Part shown: positions 26,115 to 34,733 of the stretch, piece by piece
Numbering within the stretch: position 1 is the stretch's first letter
Layout: every line of letters starts with the position of its first letter
NCBI GenBank assembly: GCA_964624955.1
Contig: CAZUZF010000001.1
Span: 1-48,287, forward strand
From: JACQHJ01 sp964624955
Lineage (GTDB): Bacteria; Patescibacteriota; Microgenomatia; Levybacterales; UBA12049
Direction: 5' to 3'
DNA: 48,287 nt
Program-made: the position numbers and the translations under genes
The notes under the pieces: generated by a model
Seen by the model: the letters and a program-made list of their open reading frames with translations, nothing else
The model's database searches: none
What the model was told of the DNA's origin: nothing

Positions 26115-26879
26115 ATGCTAAGCGTAGTTATTCTTACCAAAAACGAAGAAAAAAACATAATTGATTGTCTTGAAACAGTTCTTTGGGCAGATGAAATAGT
26201 TATAGTTGATGACAATTCTTTGGATAGAACAATAGAGGTAGTAAAAAACCTTGATAATAAAAAAATCAAAATCTACACAAAAGCCTTAAACACAGATTTT
26301 AGCGCTCAGAGAAATTTTGGATTGTCTAAAACTACTAAAAAATGGGTTTTGTTTATTGATGCAGATGAAAGAATAAGTAGTGAACTTCATGAGGAAATAA
26401 ACACTTTAATAATAAATCCTAAAGGACAAAAAGACGGTTATTTTATAAAAAGAAAAGACTTTATGTGGAGTAAGATGCTAAAGCACGGTGAAAGCGGAAA
26501 TATAAGCATTCTAAGACTTGCTAGAAAAGATAAGGGTATATGGATGGGTAAAGTTCACGAAACATGGAATATAAATGGTAGCATCGGAGAGTTAGATAAC
26601 TATCTTTTACATTATCCCCACCAAACAATAGATGAGTTTTTAAAAGAGATTAATTTTTACTCAACTATTAGAGCAAAAGAGTTATATGACAAAAAAATAA
26701 AGGCTAGAGCATTAGATATATTATTTTACCCATTGGGAAAATTTATTTTGAATTATTTTCTAAAATTTGGGTTTTTTGATGGAATGGCGGGTTTACTATT
26801 TGCCATTATGATGAGCTTTCATTCGTTTTTGACAAGAAGTAAGCTTTGGCTTTTATGGCAAAAAACACAATCTTTGTAA
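26115..26879 (+). CDS. Glycosyltransferase family 2, WaaE/KdtX-like
   Basis: A 254-residue cytoplasmic GT2. Motifs are LSVVILTKNEEKNI (2-15), ADEIVIVDDNSLDRT, FSAQRNFGL, the metal site VLFIDADERIS (about 75-85) and GKVHETW with its His-Glu, as in the WaaE group that adds a hexose to a lipid core. A hydrophobic C-terminal stretch (about 210-245) may sit on the membrane. It follows the fusion gene by 3 bases. After it, 67 bases without a gene contain only a purine-rich AGGAGGG just before the next start. Confidence 0.88.
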   Translation: MLSVVILTKNEEKNIIDCLETVLWADEIVIVDDNSLDRTIEVVKNLDNKKIKIYTKALNTDFSAQRNFGLSKTTKKWVLFIDADERISSELHEEINTLIINPKGQKDGYFIKRKDFMWSKMLKHGESGNISILRLARKDKGIWMGKVHETWNINGSIGELDNYLLHYPHQTIDEFLKEINFYSTIRAKELYDKKIKARALDILFYPLGKFILNYFLKFGFFDGMAGLLFAIMMSFHSFLTRSKLWLLWQKTQSL

Positions 26880-26946
26880 TTTTTGTAATTTATTCTTTCT
26901 CAATATTAATCGTTTACTTACTTTTTTTGCTTTGCAGAGGAGGGAT

Positions 26947-28548
26947 ATGTTTAAGCTTGCCATTGCCATAGGTATTTATTCATACATAATTTTTGTTTTA
27001 GGAATTACCAGTCTTCTAACTAAAACTAATGTAGTTTTAACAACAATTGCTTTTATTACCTTTATTATTATTTATTTTTTAAAAACAGAAAAACTTAAAT
27101 CATTTGATATTAAAATAAAAAACTTTAGTCTACTTTCAAAATTTATCTTACTTTTAATACTAACCCAGATCTTTGTCAATTTTATAGGAGTACTTGGTCC
27201 TGAAATTTCCTTTGACGCACTTTGGTATCATTTAACACTTCCAAAGCTATATTTACTAAGCAAAAGCATTTTCCACATACCAGGAGGACTTCTCTATTAT
27301 TCAGATATGCCAAAACTAGTTGAAATGATTTATGTAGGAGCTTTGTCGTTTGGAAATGAAATTTTAGCAAAATTTATTCATTTTATTTTTGGATTACTTT
27401 CTTTAGCAGTAATCTATAAACTCGCAAGAAGATTTTTATCAATAGAGTATTCTTTAATAGCAACACTTATTTTTTACTCAAATTTAGTTGTTGGCTGGCT
27501 ATCAATATCTTCTTATGTAGATTTGGCAAGAACCTTTTTTGAAATATTATCTTTCTTTGCTCTTCTTCTATTTATTGAGAAAAATGACAAAAAGTATTTA
27601 TTGACAAGTGCAATTATTTTAGGACTTGCGATTACAACCAAGCTTGCATCAGTTTTTAGTCTAAGCCTATTTTTAGTTCTTTTAATCTATAAATTTAAAG
27701 TAGGTAGAGAAAGTTTTAAAACTTTATTTTTAAATATTTTTTCATTTACCTTAATTGCTCTAATAATACCTCTTCCTTGGTTTATTTTTTCTTATCTAAA
27801 TACCGGTAATCCAATTTATCCTTATTTAAGTCTCCCTGTTGACTCAGGAAGTTTTATAAACCTTCCCAATTTATTTTTATTACCAAAAGATTTATTTTTA
27901 ATATTTTTAGGAGCAAACGATCCCATATCCCCAATATATCTAATCTTTATTCCGCTTATTTTAATTTTTCTAAAAAAATCGAATACAACTTACAAATATC
28001 TTTTCATTTATGTAATTTTCTCTTTTTTGATTTGGTATCTAACGCAAAGTTTTAGGGGAACAAGGTTTTTGCTCCCGTATCTTGCGGTTTTTTCCATTCT
28101 TTGTGCATTTGTTATTTCAAAAATAAAAAATAGTAGATTTAAAAACTATCTAATATTTTTAGTAATTTTTATAAGTATTATTTCAATAATATATAGGGGA
28201 GTAGCAAATGCAAAATATCTTCCTGTTATATTTGACAGTGAATACAAGAAGGAATTTCTTTCCAAAAACCTAAATTTCTCTTACGGAGATTTTTATGATA
28301 TCGATGACTACTTTAAGAATAATATTAAAAATACAGATAAAGTATTATTATATGGCTTTCATAATTTATATTACGTAGATTTTCCTTTTATAGACTCATC
28401 CTGGGTCAAGAAAGGTAATAAATTTAACTATATTGCAACACAAAATGTATATCTTCCAAAAAGATTTTCTAATTGGAAAATAATTTACTATAATAAGACA
28501 ACAAATGTAAAACTTTACACATTGGATAAAAAGCTATGGGAATACTAA
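26947..28548 (+). CDS. Polytopic membrane protein, GT-C glycosyltransferase-like
   Basis: From the ATG at 26947 the protein has 533 residues and about 12 helices. The loop after the third or fourth helix reads EISFDALWYHLTLPKLYLL (about 85-103), resembling the acidic loop of the protein at 14529. A soluble C-terminal part begins near residue 435. An AGGAGGG purine run lies only 2 bases before the ATG, too close for good use. A TTG at 26932 would add five residues, so the start is uncertain. The final 13 bases overlap the ligase gene. A GT-C transferase acting on lipid-linked sugars is likely. Confidence 0.7.
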   Translation: MFKLAIAIGIYSYIIFVLGITSLLTKTNVVLTTIAFITFIIIYFLKTEKLKSFDIKIKNFSLLSKFILLLILTQIFVNFIGVLGPEISFDALWYHLTLPKLYLLSKSIFHIPGGLLYYSDMPKLVEMIYVGALSFGNEILAKFIHFIFGLLSLAVIYKLARRFLSIEYSLIATLIFYSNLVVGWLSISSYVDLARTFFEILSFFALLLFIEKNDKKYLLTSAIILGLAITTKLASVFSLSLFLVLLIYKFKVGRESFKTLFLNIFSFTLIALIIPLPWFIFSYLNTGNPIYPYLSLPVDSGSFINLPNLFLLPKDLFLIFLGANDPISPIYLIFIPLILIFLKKSNTTYKYLFIYVIFSFLIWYLTQSFRGTRFLLPYLAVFSILCAFVISKIKNSRFKNYLIFLVIFISIISIIYRGVANAKYLPVIFDSEYKKEFLSKNLNFSYGDFYDIDDYFKNNIKNTDKVLLYGFHNLYYVDFPFIDSSWVKKGNKFNYIATQNVYLPKRFSNWKIIYYNKTTNVKLYTLDKKLWEY

Positions 28549-29729
28549 ATTATTTATTGATTTTTCTTATAATCATTTTTCCGATAGCTGAACTTGGAAA
28601 AATACAAAGCGGCTCTATCTCTATCAGTCTTAATGACATAGCATTATTTATTACCGCATCTGTTTGGTTTTTATTAGATTATAAAAAGATTAAAAAAACC
28701 AAATTTAAATTATTTACGCCAATATTATTTTTTGTTTTAATAGGTTTCTTTTCTTTAATATTTAATATCTCAAATCTTAATTTAAATGAATTTTTTGTTT
28801 CATTTTTATATTTGGCAAGATGGATTCTCTATTCTTTCCTCTACTTTATTTTAATAACAAGGGATAAAAAGTTTATTAAAAAATTTAAAAATATTCTTTT
28901 GATTCCGATATCAACTGTTTTGATAATTGGCATTATTCAATATTTTTACTACCCAAGTTTAAGAAACCTTTTTTATTTGGGATGGGATGAACATTTATAT
29001 AGGTTGTTTGGGGGTTTTCTTGACCCAAATTTTGCTGGTGCTTTTTTAGTAATATCTCTAATGTACCTTTCCTTTTTATCTCATCAAGCATTTGTCAAAA
29101 AACAAAAAAATCTATTTTTACTTACCTTAACTCTTTCTTGTTTTACTTTTATATCAATTTACTTAACTTATTCAAGAAGTGCACTAATAATGCTTTTGGT
29201 GAGTTTTACCGTGTTTTTGGTTTTAATAAAAAAGTTAAGGCTTCTAATTTTTCTTTTAATACCTTTTTTAATTTTTATTTTTATTTCCCCAAAAGCTTTC
29301 CAGACTGAAGGGACAAACCTATTTAGAGTTTTTTCAACGCAAGCAAGAATCGAATCAGCGCAAATTGCCATTGATATCATAGGTGAAAATCCGATTTTCG
29401 GTGTTGGTTTTAATTCCTATAGATATGCCCAAAACAAATATGCAAATCTAAGTGATTCCAAATGGGAAACAACACATTCTGGAGCAGGAACAGATAACAG
29501 TTTTCTTTTTGTTGCGGCAACAACTGGAATAATAGGCTTTTTAATCTATATTTATTTAATCTATAAAATATATTATTTAGCAAGGACTCAAGCAAAAAAT
29601 CCCTTATCAATAATACTTATTTCAGTTTTAAGTGGCCTTTTGGTAAACAGTCTATTTATCAATAGTCTTTTCTATGTTTTTATACTTGAGTGGCTTTGGA
29701 TATTAGCTGCCCTTACGGAGAATAGTTGA
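28536..29729 (+). CDS. O-antigen ligase/polymerase-like membrane protein
   Basis: The 397-residue protein has about 11 helices and a large outer loop at about residues 255-330. Ligase/polymerase motifs are LTYSRSALIMLL (about 208-219), GENPIFGVGFNSYR and THSGAGTDNSFLFVAATTGI. Members join or polymerise lipid-linked glycans at the outer face. Because there is no sign of LPS core synthesis and the wall genes look Gram-positive-like, the acceptor may be peptidoglycan, a lipid or a surface protein; this is inference. The gene closes the plus-strand polysaccharide run. Its 5' end overlaps the GT-C gene by 13 bases, and its 3' end overlaps the convergent Ig-like gene by 17 bases. Confidence 0.85.
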   Translation: MGILNYLLIFLIIIFPIAELGKIQSGSISISLNDIALFITASVWFLLDYKKIKKTKFKLFTPILFFVLIGFFSLIFNISNLNLNEFFVSFLYLARWILYSFLYFILITRDKKFIKKFKNILLIPISTVLIIGIIQYFYYPSLRNLFYLGWDEHLYRLFGGFLDPNFAGAFLVISLMYLSFLSHQAFVKKQKNLFLLTLTLSCFTFISIYLTYSRSALIMLLVSFTVFLVLIKKLRLLIFLLIPFLIFIFISPKAFQTEGTNLFRVFSTQARIESAQIAIDIIGENPIFGVGFNSYRYAQNKYANLSDSKWETTHSGAGTDNSFLFVAATTGIIGFLIYIYLIYKIYYLARTQAKNPLSIILISVLSGLLVNSLFINSLFYVFILEWLWILAALTENS

Positions 29730-30426
29730 CCTTAATTGTTTTTTCGCTATTGTTTCCAGCATTATCAACTGCAACTATTTTGATTTCATTGTCTCCGTCA
29801 TGAAGCTGAAGAATATAGGAAAAGTTGTTTCCCTCACTTATTACAGCAAAAAATCCATTTACTGTTACTGCTACATTTGCATCTGTCTGTCCTTTAATCT
29901 CAACGGACTTATCTTCTTTTTTAAATGAGGCTCCATCTGATGGCGTTGAAATTTCAAGCTTTGGCGGTGAGTCTTTATATTCAACGCTGTATTTATCTGA
30001 AATTTCGCTTTTTTTGTCCTTTTGTACTACTCTTACCGAAATAGTATTAATGCCCTTTTTAAGAGTTGGTTGGAATCTAAACTGTCCATTTTCATCTGTA
30101 TCGGTTTCATCAACCTTCCTGCTGTTTAAAAATAATTCTATCTTTCTATCCTTTTGGGAAATTCCCGTAACTATTATTTCAGCGCTATTTGTGGCAGAAA
30201 CTATCGGATTTAAAACAGGCGGGGGAATAAAGTTAATTGAGTTTTGATTGTTTGTTAGATTTGCTTCCCCTCCTTTTCCTGTTAGAAATAAACTAAAGCT
30301 GATTAAGGTTGAAATGCCGAATTTATAAAGAATAAAAAGAACAATTATTATACCTAAGATACTGAACAAAATTGTTTTTCTTGTTTTCTTTTGAAGCGTT
30401 GCATTTAATCTTGATCTTCTTTTCAT
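29713..30426 (-). CDS. Membrane-anchored protein with two bacterial Ig-like domains
   Basis: A 237-residue protein with a very basic N-terminus (about 1-18), one membrane helix (about 19-41), a flexible linker, and two beta-sandwich domains. The domains span about 70-150 and 153-237. Both carry the pattern of a conserved Asn/Asp-Gly turn followed by INTISVRVV or DNEIKIVAVDNAGN strands, as in Big/glucodextranase-B-like modules. It would be displayed outside the cell with the N-terminus inside. The start codon is 4 bases from the 3' end of tRNA-Thr on the same strand, so it probably shares the tRNA transcript. Function is unknown; carbohydrate or protein binding is possible. Confidence 0.8.
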   Translation of the reverse strand: MKRRSRLNATLQKKTRKTILFSILGIIIVLFILYKFGISTLISFSLFLTGKGGEANLTNNQNSINFIPPPVLNPIVSATNSAEIIVTGISQKDRKIELFLNSRKVDETDTDENGQFRFQPTLKKGINTISVRVVQKDKKSEISDKYSVEYKDSPPKLEISTPSDGASFKKEDKSVEIKGQTDANVAVTVNGFFAVISEGNNFSYILQLHDGDNEIKIVAVDNAGNNSEKTIKVNYSP

Positions 30427-30430
30427 AACA

Positions 30431-30505
30431 TGGAGCCGAAGGTGAGATTCGGACTCACGACTTGCTCTTTACGAAAGAGCTACTCTACCACTGAGTTACT
30501 TCGGC
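30431..30505 (-). tRNA. tRNA-Thr (anticodon CGT)
   Basis: On the minus strand the acceptor GCCGAAG pairs with CTTCGGC, D stem ACTC with GAGT, anticodon stem GCTCT with AGAGC, and T stem GTGAG with CTCAC. The loop TTCGTAA gives anticodon CGT, which reads ACG. The discriminator is T and CCA is encoded (30431-30433), unlike the tRNA-Val of this window. A protein gene begins 4 bases downstream. Confidence 0.95.
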
Positions 30506-30515
30506 ATTTAAGTGT

Positions 30516-30544
30516 ATTTTATGAAATTAGAGGTAAAAGAGCAA
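30516..30544 (-). promoter_or_regulatory. Promoter of tRNA-Thr and probably the Ig-like gene
   Basis: On the minus strand, TTGCTC (30544-30539), 17 bases, TAAAAT (30521-30516). The -10 ends 10 bases before the tRNA 5' end, a suitable distance for a very short 5' trailer. Confidence 0.6.
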
Positions 30545-30557
30545 GGAAGTATAAATT

Positions 30558-30971
30558 TTATTTAATTGTCCTTTTATGCTTTATGGCAACTTTTAGTTCT
30601 AAGAGCGCTTTTCTAAGTTCAGCGTCAGCAATTTTGAAATCTTGCTCACTTGCTTTTTCTTTCATTGCTTTTTCTGCCCTTTCCTTTGCCTGACTCGCTT
30701 TCCCAATCTCAATATCATCGGCTCTTACCGCATGGTCTGCCAGTATATTGACATGGTTTTTAGAAACTTCCAAAAATCCTCCAAAGACTGCAAAGCCATG
30801 GATTTTATTTCCTTTTTTAATAATCATTTCCCCTTCTTTAATTTTTGTCAGAAGGTCAACATGATTTGGAAGGATCGAAATCTGTCCATTTACAGTAGGT
30901 ATGATAATTTCATCAACCTCTTCGGAAAGCAGTGTATTTGTTGGAGTGATTAGTTTTAACGAAAGTGTCAT
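30558..30971 (-). CDS. atpC: ATP synthase F1 subunit epsilon
   Basis: Epsilon is part of the central rotor stalk and can inhibit ATP hydrolysis. The 137-residue protein has the N-terminal beta sandwich (LSLKLITPTNTLLSEEVDEI, VNGQISILPNHVDLLTKI, FGGFLEVSKNHVNILAD). A helical hairpin (about 90-137) rich in Lys and Glu follows. It is the last gene of the operon. Its ATG follows the atpD stop with no base between. There is no visible terminator in the 52 bases before tRNA-Thr, so transcripts may read into the tRNA. Confidence 0.95.
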   Translation of the reverse strand: MTLSLKLITPTNTLLSEEVDEIIIPTVNGQISILPNHVDLLTKIKEGEMIIKKGNKIHGFAVFGGFLEVSKNHVNILADHAVRADDIEIGKASQAKERAEKAMKEKASEQDFKIADAELRKALLELKVAIKHKRTIK

Positions 30972-32354
30972 TTATTTTACTTCTTCAATAGAGCCTTTCA
31001 TGTAAAAAGCGTTTTCAGAGTGTTTATCGTGTTTTCCCTCTAAAATTTCTTTAAATCCTTTAACGGTATCTTCAATTTTTACATATTTCCCAGGTGTTCC
31101 TGTAAATACTTCGGCAACAAACATTGGCTGGGACAAAAATCTTTGAATCTTCCTTGCCCTTGCAACTGTCAGTTTGTCTTCTTCTGAAAGTTCATCAATT
31201 CCCAAAATGGCAATAATATCCTGCAAATCCTTATATCTTTGCAAAACTTTTTGGACTCCACGGGCTACGTCATAGTGATCAATGCCTACAATATTTGGGT
31301 CTAAAATCCTTGAGGTTGAACTCAAAGGATCAACAGCAGGATAAATACCTTGCTCTGCAATAGATCTTTCAAGAGTAATTGTGGCGTCTAAATGAGAAAA
31401 CACAGTAACGGGTGCAGGGTCAGTGTAATCGTCTGCGGGAACGTACACAGCCTGTACAGAGGTGATAGAACCTTTGTTAGTTGAGGTAATTCTTTCCTGA
31501 AGTTCTCCCATTTCTGATGACAAAGTTGGCTGGTATCCAACTGCAGATGGCATTCTTCCAAGCAGTGCTGATACTTCAGATCCTGCTTGGGCAAATCTAA
31601 AAATGTTGTCTATAAATAAAAGTACATCTTCTTTTTTAACGTCTCTAAAGTATTCAGCCATTGTAAGTGCTGTTAGGGCAACTCTTAATCTATTTGCAGG
31701 AGGTTCATTCATCTGCCCAAAGACCATAACAGTCTTATCCAAAACATTTGCTTCTTTCATTTCAAGCCATAAATCATTTCCTTCCCTTGTTCGTTCTCCA
31801 ACTCCTGCAAAGACGCTGTGTCCCTTATGCTCCATGGCAATATTTCTTATAAGTTCTTTGACAATAACTGTTTTTCCAACTCCTGCTCCTCCAAAGACCG
31901 CAATTTTCCCTCCTTTTGTAAACGGAGCTATTAAATCAATAACCTTAATTCCGGTTTCTAAAATCTGCGGCTTTGTTTCTTGTTCTATCAATAAAGGTGC
32001 TCTTTTGTGAATAGGCTCCAAGATCACTTCTTTTTGGTTTTTATCAAATTTTTCTTCGTCAATTGGATCACCTAGGACATTAAATATTCTTCCCAAAGTT
32101 TTATTTCCAACAGGAACTTTAATTGGAGAATTGGTTCTTTTAACTAAAGTTCCTCTAGACAGCCCATCAGTTGGACCCAAAGACAGTGCTTTTACTTCGT
32201 TATCTCCTATAATTAAAGCAGTTTCAAGGACAAGTTTTCTATTTTTGTCTAAATCAATAGCTAGAGCCTCATAAACCAGAGGCGTTTCACCTTCAAACTT
32301 CACGTCTACAACTGGTCCTTGTATTCTAATTATTTTCCCAATATTTTTAGCCAT
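30972..32354 (-). CDS. atpD: ATP synthase F1 subunit beta
   Basis: The catalytic subunit of F1. The 460 residues include the P-loop GGAGVGKTVIVKEL (about 153-166), GERTREGNDLW with the catalytic Glu, LLFIDNIFRFAQAGSEVSAL for Walker B and its neighbours, and the VYVPADDYTDPAPVTVFSHL region. The fold ends with the C-terminal helical domain. All key residues appear intact, and the length is normal. The start overlaps the atpG end by 8 bases. A GGAGGAA inside atpG lies 13 bases upstream of the ATG. Confidence 0.97.
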   Translation of the reverse strand: MAKNIGKIIRIQGPVVDVKFEGETPLVYEALAIDLDKNRKLVLETALIIGDNEVKALSLGPTDGLSRGTLVKRTNSPIKVPVGNKTLGRIFNVLGDPIDEEKFDKNQKEVILEPIHKRAPLLIEQETKPQILETGIKVIDLIAPFTKGGKIAVFGGAGVGKTVIVKELIRNIAMEHKGHSVFAGVGERTREGNDLWLEMKEANVLDKTVMVFGQMNEPPANRLRVALTALTMAEYFRDVKKEDVLLFIDNIFRFAQAGSEVSALLGRMPSAVGYQPTLSSEMGELQERITSTNKGSITSVQAVYVPADDYTDPAPVTVFSHLDATITLERSIAEQGIYPAVDPLSSTSRILDPNIVGIDHYDVARGVQKVLQRYKDLQDIIAILGIDELSEEDKLTVARARKIQRFLSQPMFVAEVFTGTPGKYVKIEDTVKGFKEILEGKHDKHSENAFYMKGSIEEVK

Positions 32355-33204
32355 ATTGATTTTGCATTCCTCCTGTAATATCTAAAAGCTCATTGGTTAT
32401 TTTTTCCTGTCTTGATTTGTTGTACATAAGCTTTAGAGTATCAATTATATCGTAAGCGTTATCAGTTGCATTTTTCATGGCAATCATTCTTGAAGCTTGT
32501 TCTGAAGCATAGCTTTCCAATACTCCCTGGTATAACATCATTTCAATATATCTTTGCAAAAGATCGGGTAAAAGATCGTTTACGTCCGGTTCAAAAATCA
32601 TTGTAGATTCTTTCCGCCCTGTTTCGTTTTCAGAAAGTTTAACAGGCAATAGATTAGATATTTGTGGAATTTGAGAAAACACGTTAACAAATTTGGTTGT
32701 AACGATAATAACTTCAGATACTTTTTTACCCAAGAAATATTCGTTGATGATTTGCATTACAGGGTAAACAATATCAAAAGAGGGAAGAGTGGTGCCAAAT
32801 GAAAAACTTGCAATTATTTCCTTATTGGCTCCTGCAACGAAATTTTGCGCTTTTTTGCCAATCGTTAAGAAATAATTTTTGTCTTTGCCCTCAAATCTAA
32901 TAACTTCTCTAACAAGGTTTGTAACCAATCCTCCACAAAGACCTTTATCAGGAGAAATGACAATATAAAGCTTTGGGTTTATATTGTCTTGTTTTACCAT
33001 ATATTGATGTAGGTTGTCTTTATCAATTCTTGCTGACATTTGTTTTGAAACTTGTTCTAGTTCTTCAACATAAGGCTTTGACTGCATAGCTGCATCTTGT
33101 GCTCTTTTTAGCTTTGAAGCAGCAATCATCTGCATAGCTTTAGTTGTTTTAGAAACGTTTCTTGCTGTTTTTATTCTTCTTCTAAGAGTTAGTAGTGTTG
33201 CCAT
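32347..33204 (-). CDS. atpG: ATP synthase F1 subunit gamma
   Basis: Gamma is the rotating shaft inside the alpha3-beta3 ring. The 285-residue protein has the N-terminal helix LTLRRRIKTARNVSKTTKAM, which runs into MQMIAASKL. The central Rossmann-like domain includes ISPDKGLCGGLVTNLVREV, and the C-terminal helix has ASRMIAMKNATDNAYDIID. These are the family's most conserved segments. Length is normal. It lies 2 bases after atpA and overlaps atpD by 8 bases. Confidence 0.96.
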   Translation of the reverse strand: MATLLTLRRRIKTARNVSKTTKAMQMIAASKLKRAQDAAMQSKPYVEELEQVSKQMSARIDKDNLHQYMVKQDNINPKLYIVISPDKGLCGGLVTNLVREVIRFEGKDKNYFLTIGKKAQNFVAGANKEIIASFSFGTTLPSFDIVYPVMQIINEYFLGKKVSEVIIVTTKFVNVFSQIPQISNLLPVKLSENETGRKESTMIFEPDVNDLLPDLLQRYIEMMLYQGVLESYASEQASRMIAMKNATDNAYDIIDTLKLMYNKSRQEKITNELLDITGGMQNQYG

Positions 33205-33206
33205 AT

Positions 33207-34730
33207 TTATTGCTTAAACATTTTTTTAAATTCTATTACGGATTTTTCTATTTTTTTTAATAAATCATCAGTTGGTTTCTGCCCGCTATCTAAATCATCA
33301 ACTATCTTTGCGTATTTTCTTTTCATAAAGTCATGAAACTGACTTTCAAACTTTGAAACGTTGTTTAGACTAATGTCATCTAAGTTCCCGCTTGTTACAA
33401 GCCAGATGCTAAGGTATTCCAAAGCTTCCTCAAGGGGGTTATACTGAGGTTGTTTAAGTATTTCAATAGTTTTTTTTCCTCTTTCAAGCTGTTTTGAGGT
33501 TGCCTGATCAAGCTCGCTTCCAAACTGAGCGAAAGCAGCCAGATTATTGTATTGCGCAAGCTCAAGCCTCATTTTACCCGCAACAGATTTTATAGCTGAA
33601 GTTTGGGCTGCGCCTCCTACTCTTGAGACTGAATTTCCAGCGTCAATTGCAGGTCTTATGCCGCTATAGAAAAGATCAGTTTGGAAAAATATCTGTCCAT
33701 CTGTTATAGATATAACATTAGTTGGAATATAGGCTGATAAATCATTAGCTTGAGTTTCGATAATTGGAAGAGCAGTAATTGAGCCGTTTCCATTTTGTTT
33801 ATTCATTTTTACAGCTCTTTCCAAAAGTCTACTGTGAAGATAGAAAATGTCTCCTGGATATGCCTCTCTTCCAGCTGGTCTTCTAAGTACAAGAGTAATT
33901 TGTCTGTAAGCCCAGGCGTGTTTTGTTAAATCATCATATATGACAAGAACATCTTTACCCTTTTCCATGAAATATTCAGCAATAGCTACTCCAGCGTATG
34001 GAGCAAGGTAGAGAAGAGAAGCAGGATTTGAGGCTGAAGCAACAACAACTGTTGTATAGTCAATTGCACCAGCTTCCTTAAGTTTTTCAATAACCTGGGC
34101 AATTGTGCTTTGTTTTTGTCCGATGGCAACATAAACGCAATAAACAGGTCTTTGTCCAATTTTGTGTGTTTGCTTTTGGTTTATGATCGTATCTATTGCA
34201 ATTGCTGTTTTACCTGTTCCCCTATCTCCAATAATTAATTCCCTTTGTCCTCTTCCAATTGGAATCATAGCGTCAATTGCCTTAATTCCTGTTTTAAGCG
34301 GAGTATCAACTGGTTCTCTTTCAACTACACCTGCAGCAATTCGCTCAAGCGGCATATCCTTGCCTTTTTTAATTTTGGCCTTACCGTCCAAAGGGTTTCC
34401 TAATGGATTGACTACTCTACCCAAAATTTCATCAGAGACATTAATGCTTAAAAGCTTTCCAGTTGTTTCTACTCTGTCTCCTTCGTTTATTTTATCTGAC
34501 TTATTTAGAAGGATAATTGAAACGCTATCTTCGTCAAGATTAAGTATTACACCGTCCGATCCATCGCTAAATCTAACCTGCTCTCCCATAAGGGCTTTAG
34601 AAAGGCCTGTTGCGGTAATAACCCCGTCTGTATTTCTGACAACTGTGCCGGTGTTTTTAATCTCCATCCTTTGATCAAAACCTAAGAGTTTTTTTTCTAA
34701 ATTTTTAATTATTTCATCACTACTTTTCAT
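33207..34730 (-). CDS. atpA: ATP synthase F1 subunit alpha
   Basis: The non-catalytic nucleotide-binding subunit. Its 507 residues contain the P-loop GDRGTGKTAIAIDTI (about 169-183), VYVAIGQKQSTIAQV, VIYDDLTKHAWAYRQITLVL and the signal ISRVGG-type segment (SVSRVGGAAQTSAIKSVAG). The N-terminal beta domain and C-terminal helices are complete. No Shine-Dalgarno site precedes the ATG, which lies 3 bases after atpH, so translation may depend on coupling. Confidence 0.97.
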   Translation of the reverse strand: MKSSDEIIKNLEKKLLGFDQRMEIKNTGTVVRNTDGVITATGLSKALMGEQVRFSDGSDGVILNLDEDSVSIILLNKSDKINEGDRVETTGKLLSINVSDEILGRVVNPLGNPLDGKAKIKKGKDMPLERIAAGVVEREPVDTPLKTGIKAIDAMIPIGRGQRELIIGDRGTGKTAIAIDTIINQKQTHKIGQRPVYCVYVAIGQKQSTIAQVIEKLKEAGAIDYTTVVVASASNPASLLYLAPYAGVAIAEYFMEKGKDVLVIYDDLTKHAWAYRQITLVLRRPAGREAYPGDIFYLHSRLLERAVKMNKQNGNGSITALPIIETQANDLSAYIPTNVISITDGQIFFQTDLFYSGIRPAIDAGNSVSRVGGAAQTSAIKSVAGKMRLELAQYNNLAAFAQFGSELDQATSKQLERGKKTIEILKQPQYNPLEEALEYLSIWLVTSGNLDDISLNNVSKFESQFHDFMKRKYAKIVDDLDSGQKPTDDLLKKIEKSVIEFKKMFKQ

Positions 34731-34733
34731 AAC

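Noticed and set aside
26932..26946. AGGAGGG before the GT-C gene as proof of its start
   Set aside because: The site is only 2 bases from the ATG, too close for normal use, so it does not settle the start.
34162..34674. Long plus-strand open frame opposite atpA
   Set aside because: It is antisense to a strongly conserved gene, has no promoter or ribosome binding site, and the translation resembles no known protein. The same applies to several open frames opposite dnaE, atpD and gatA.
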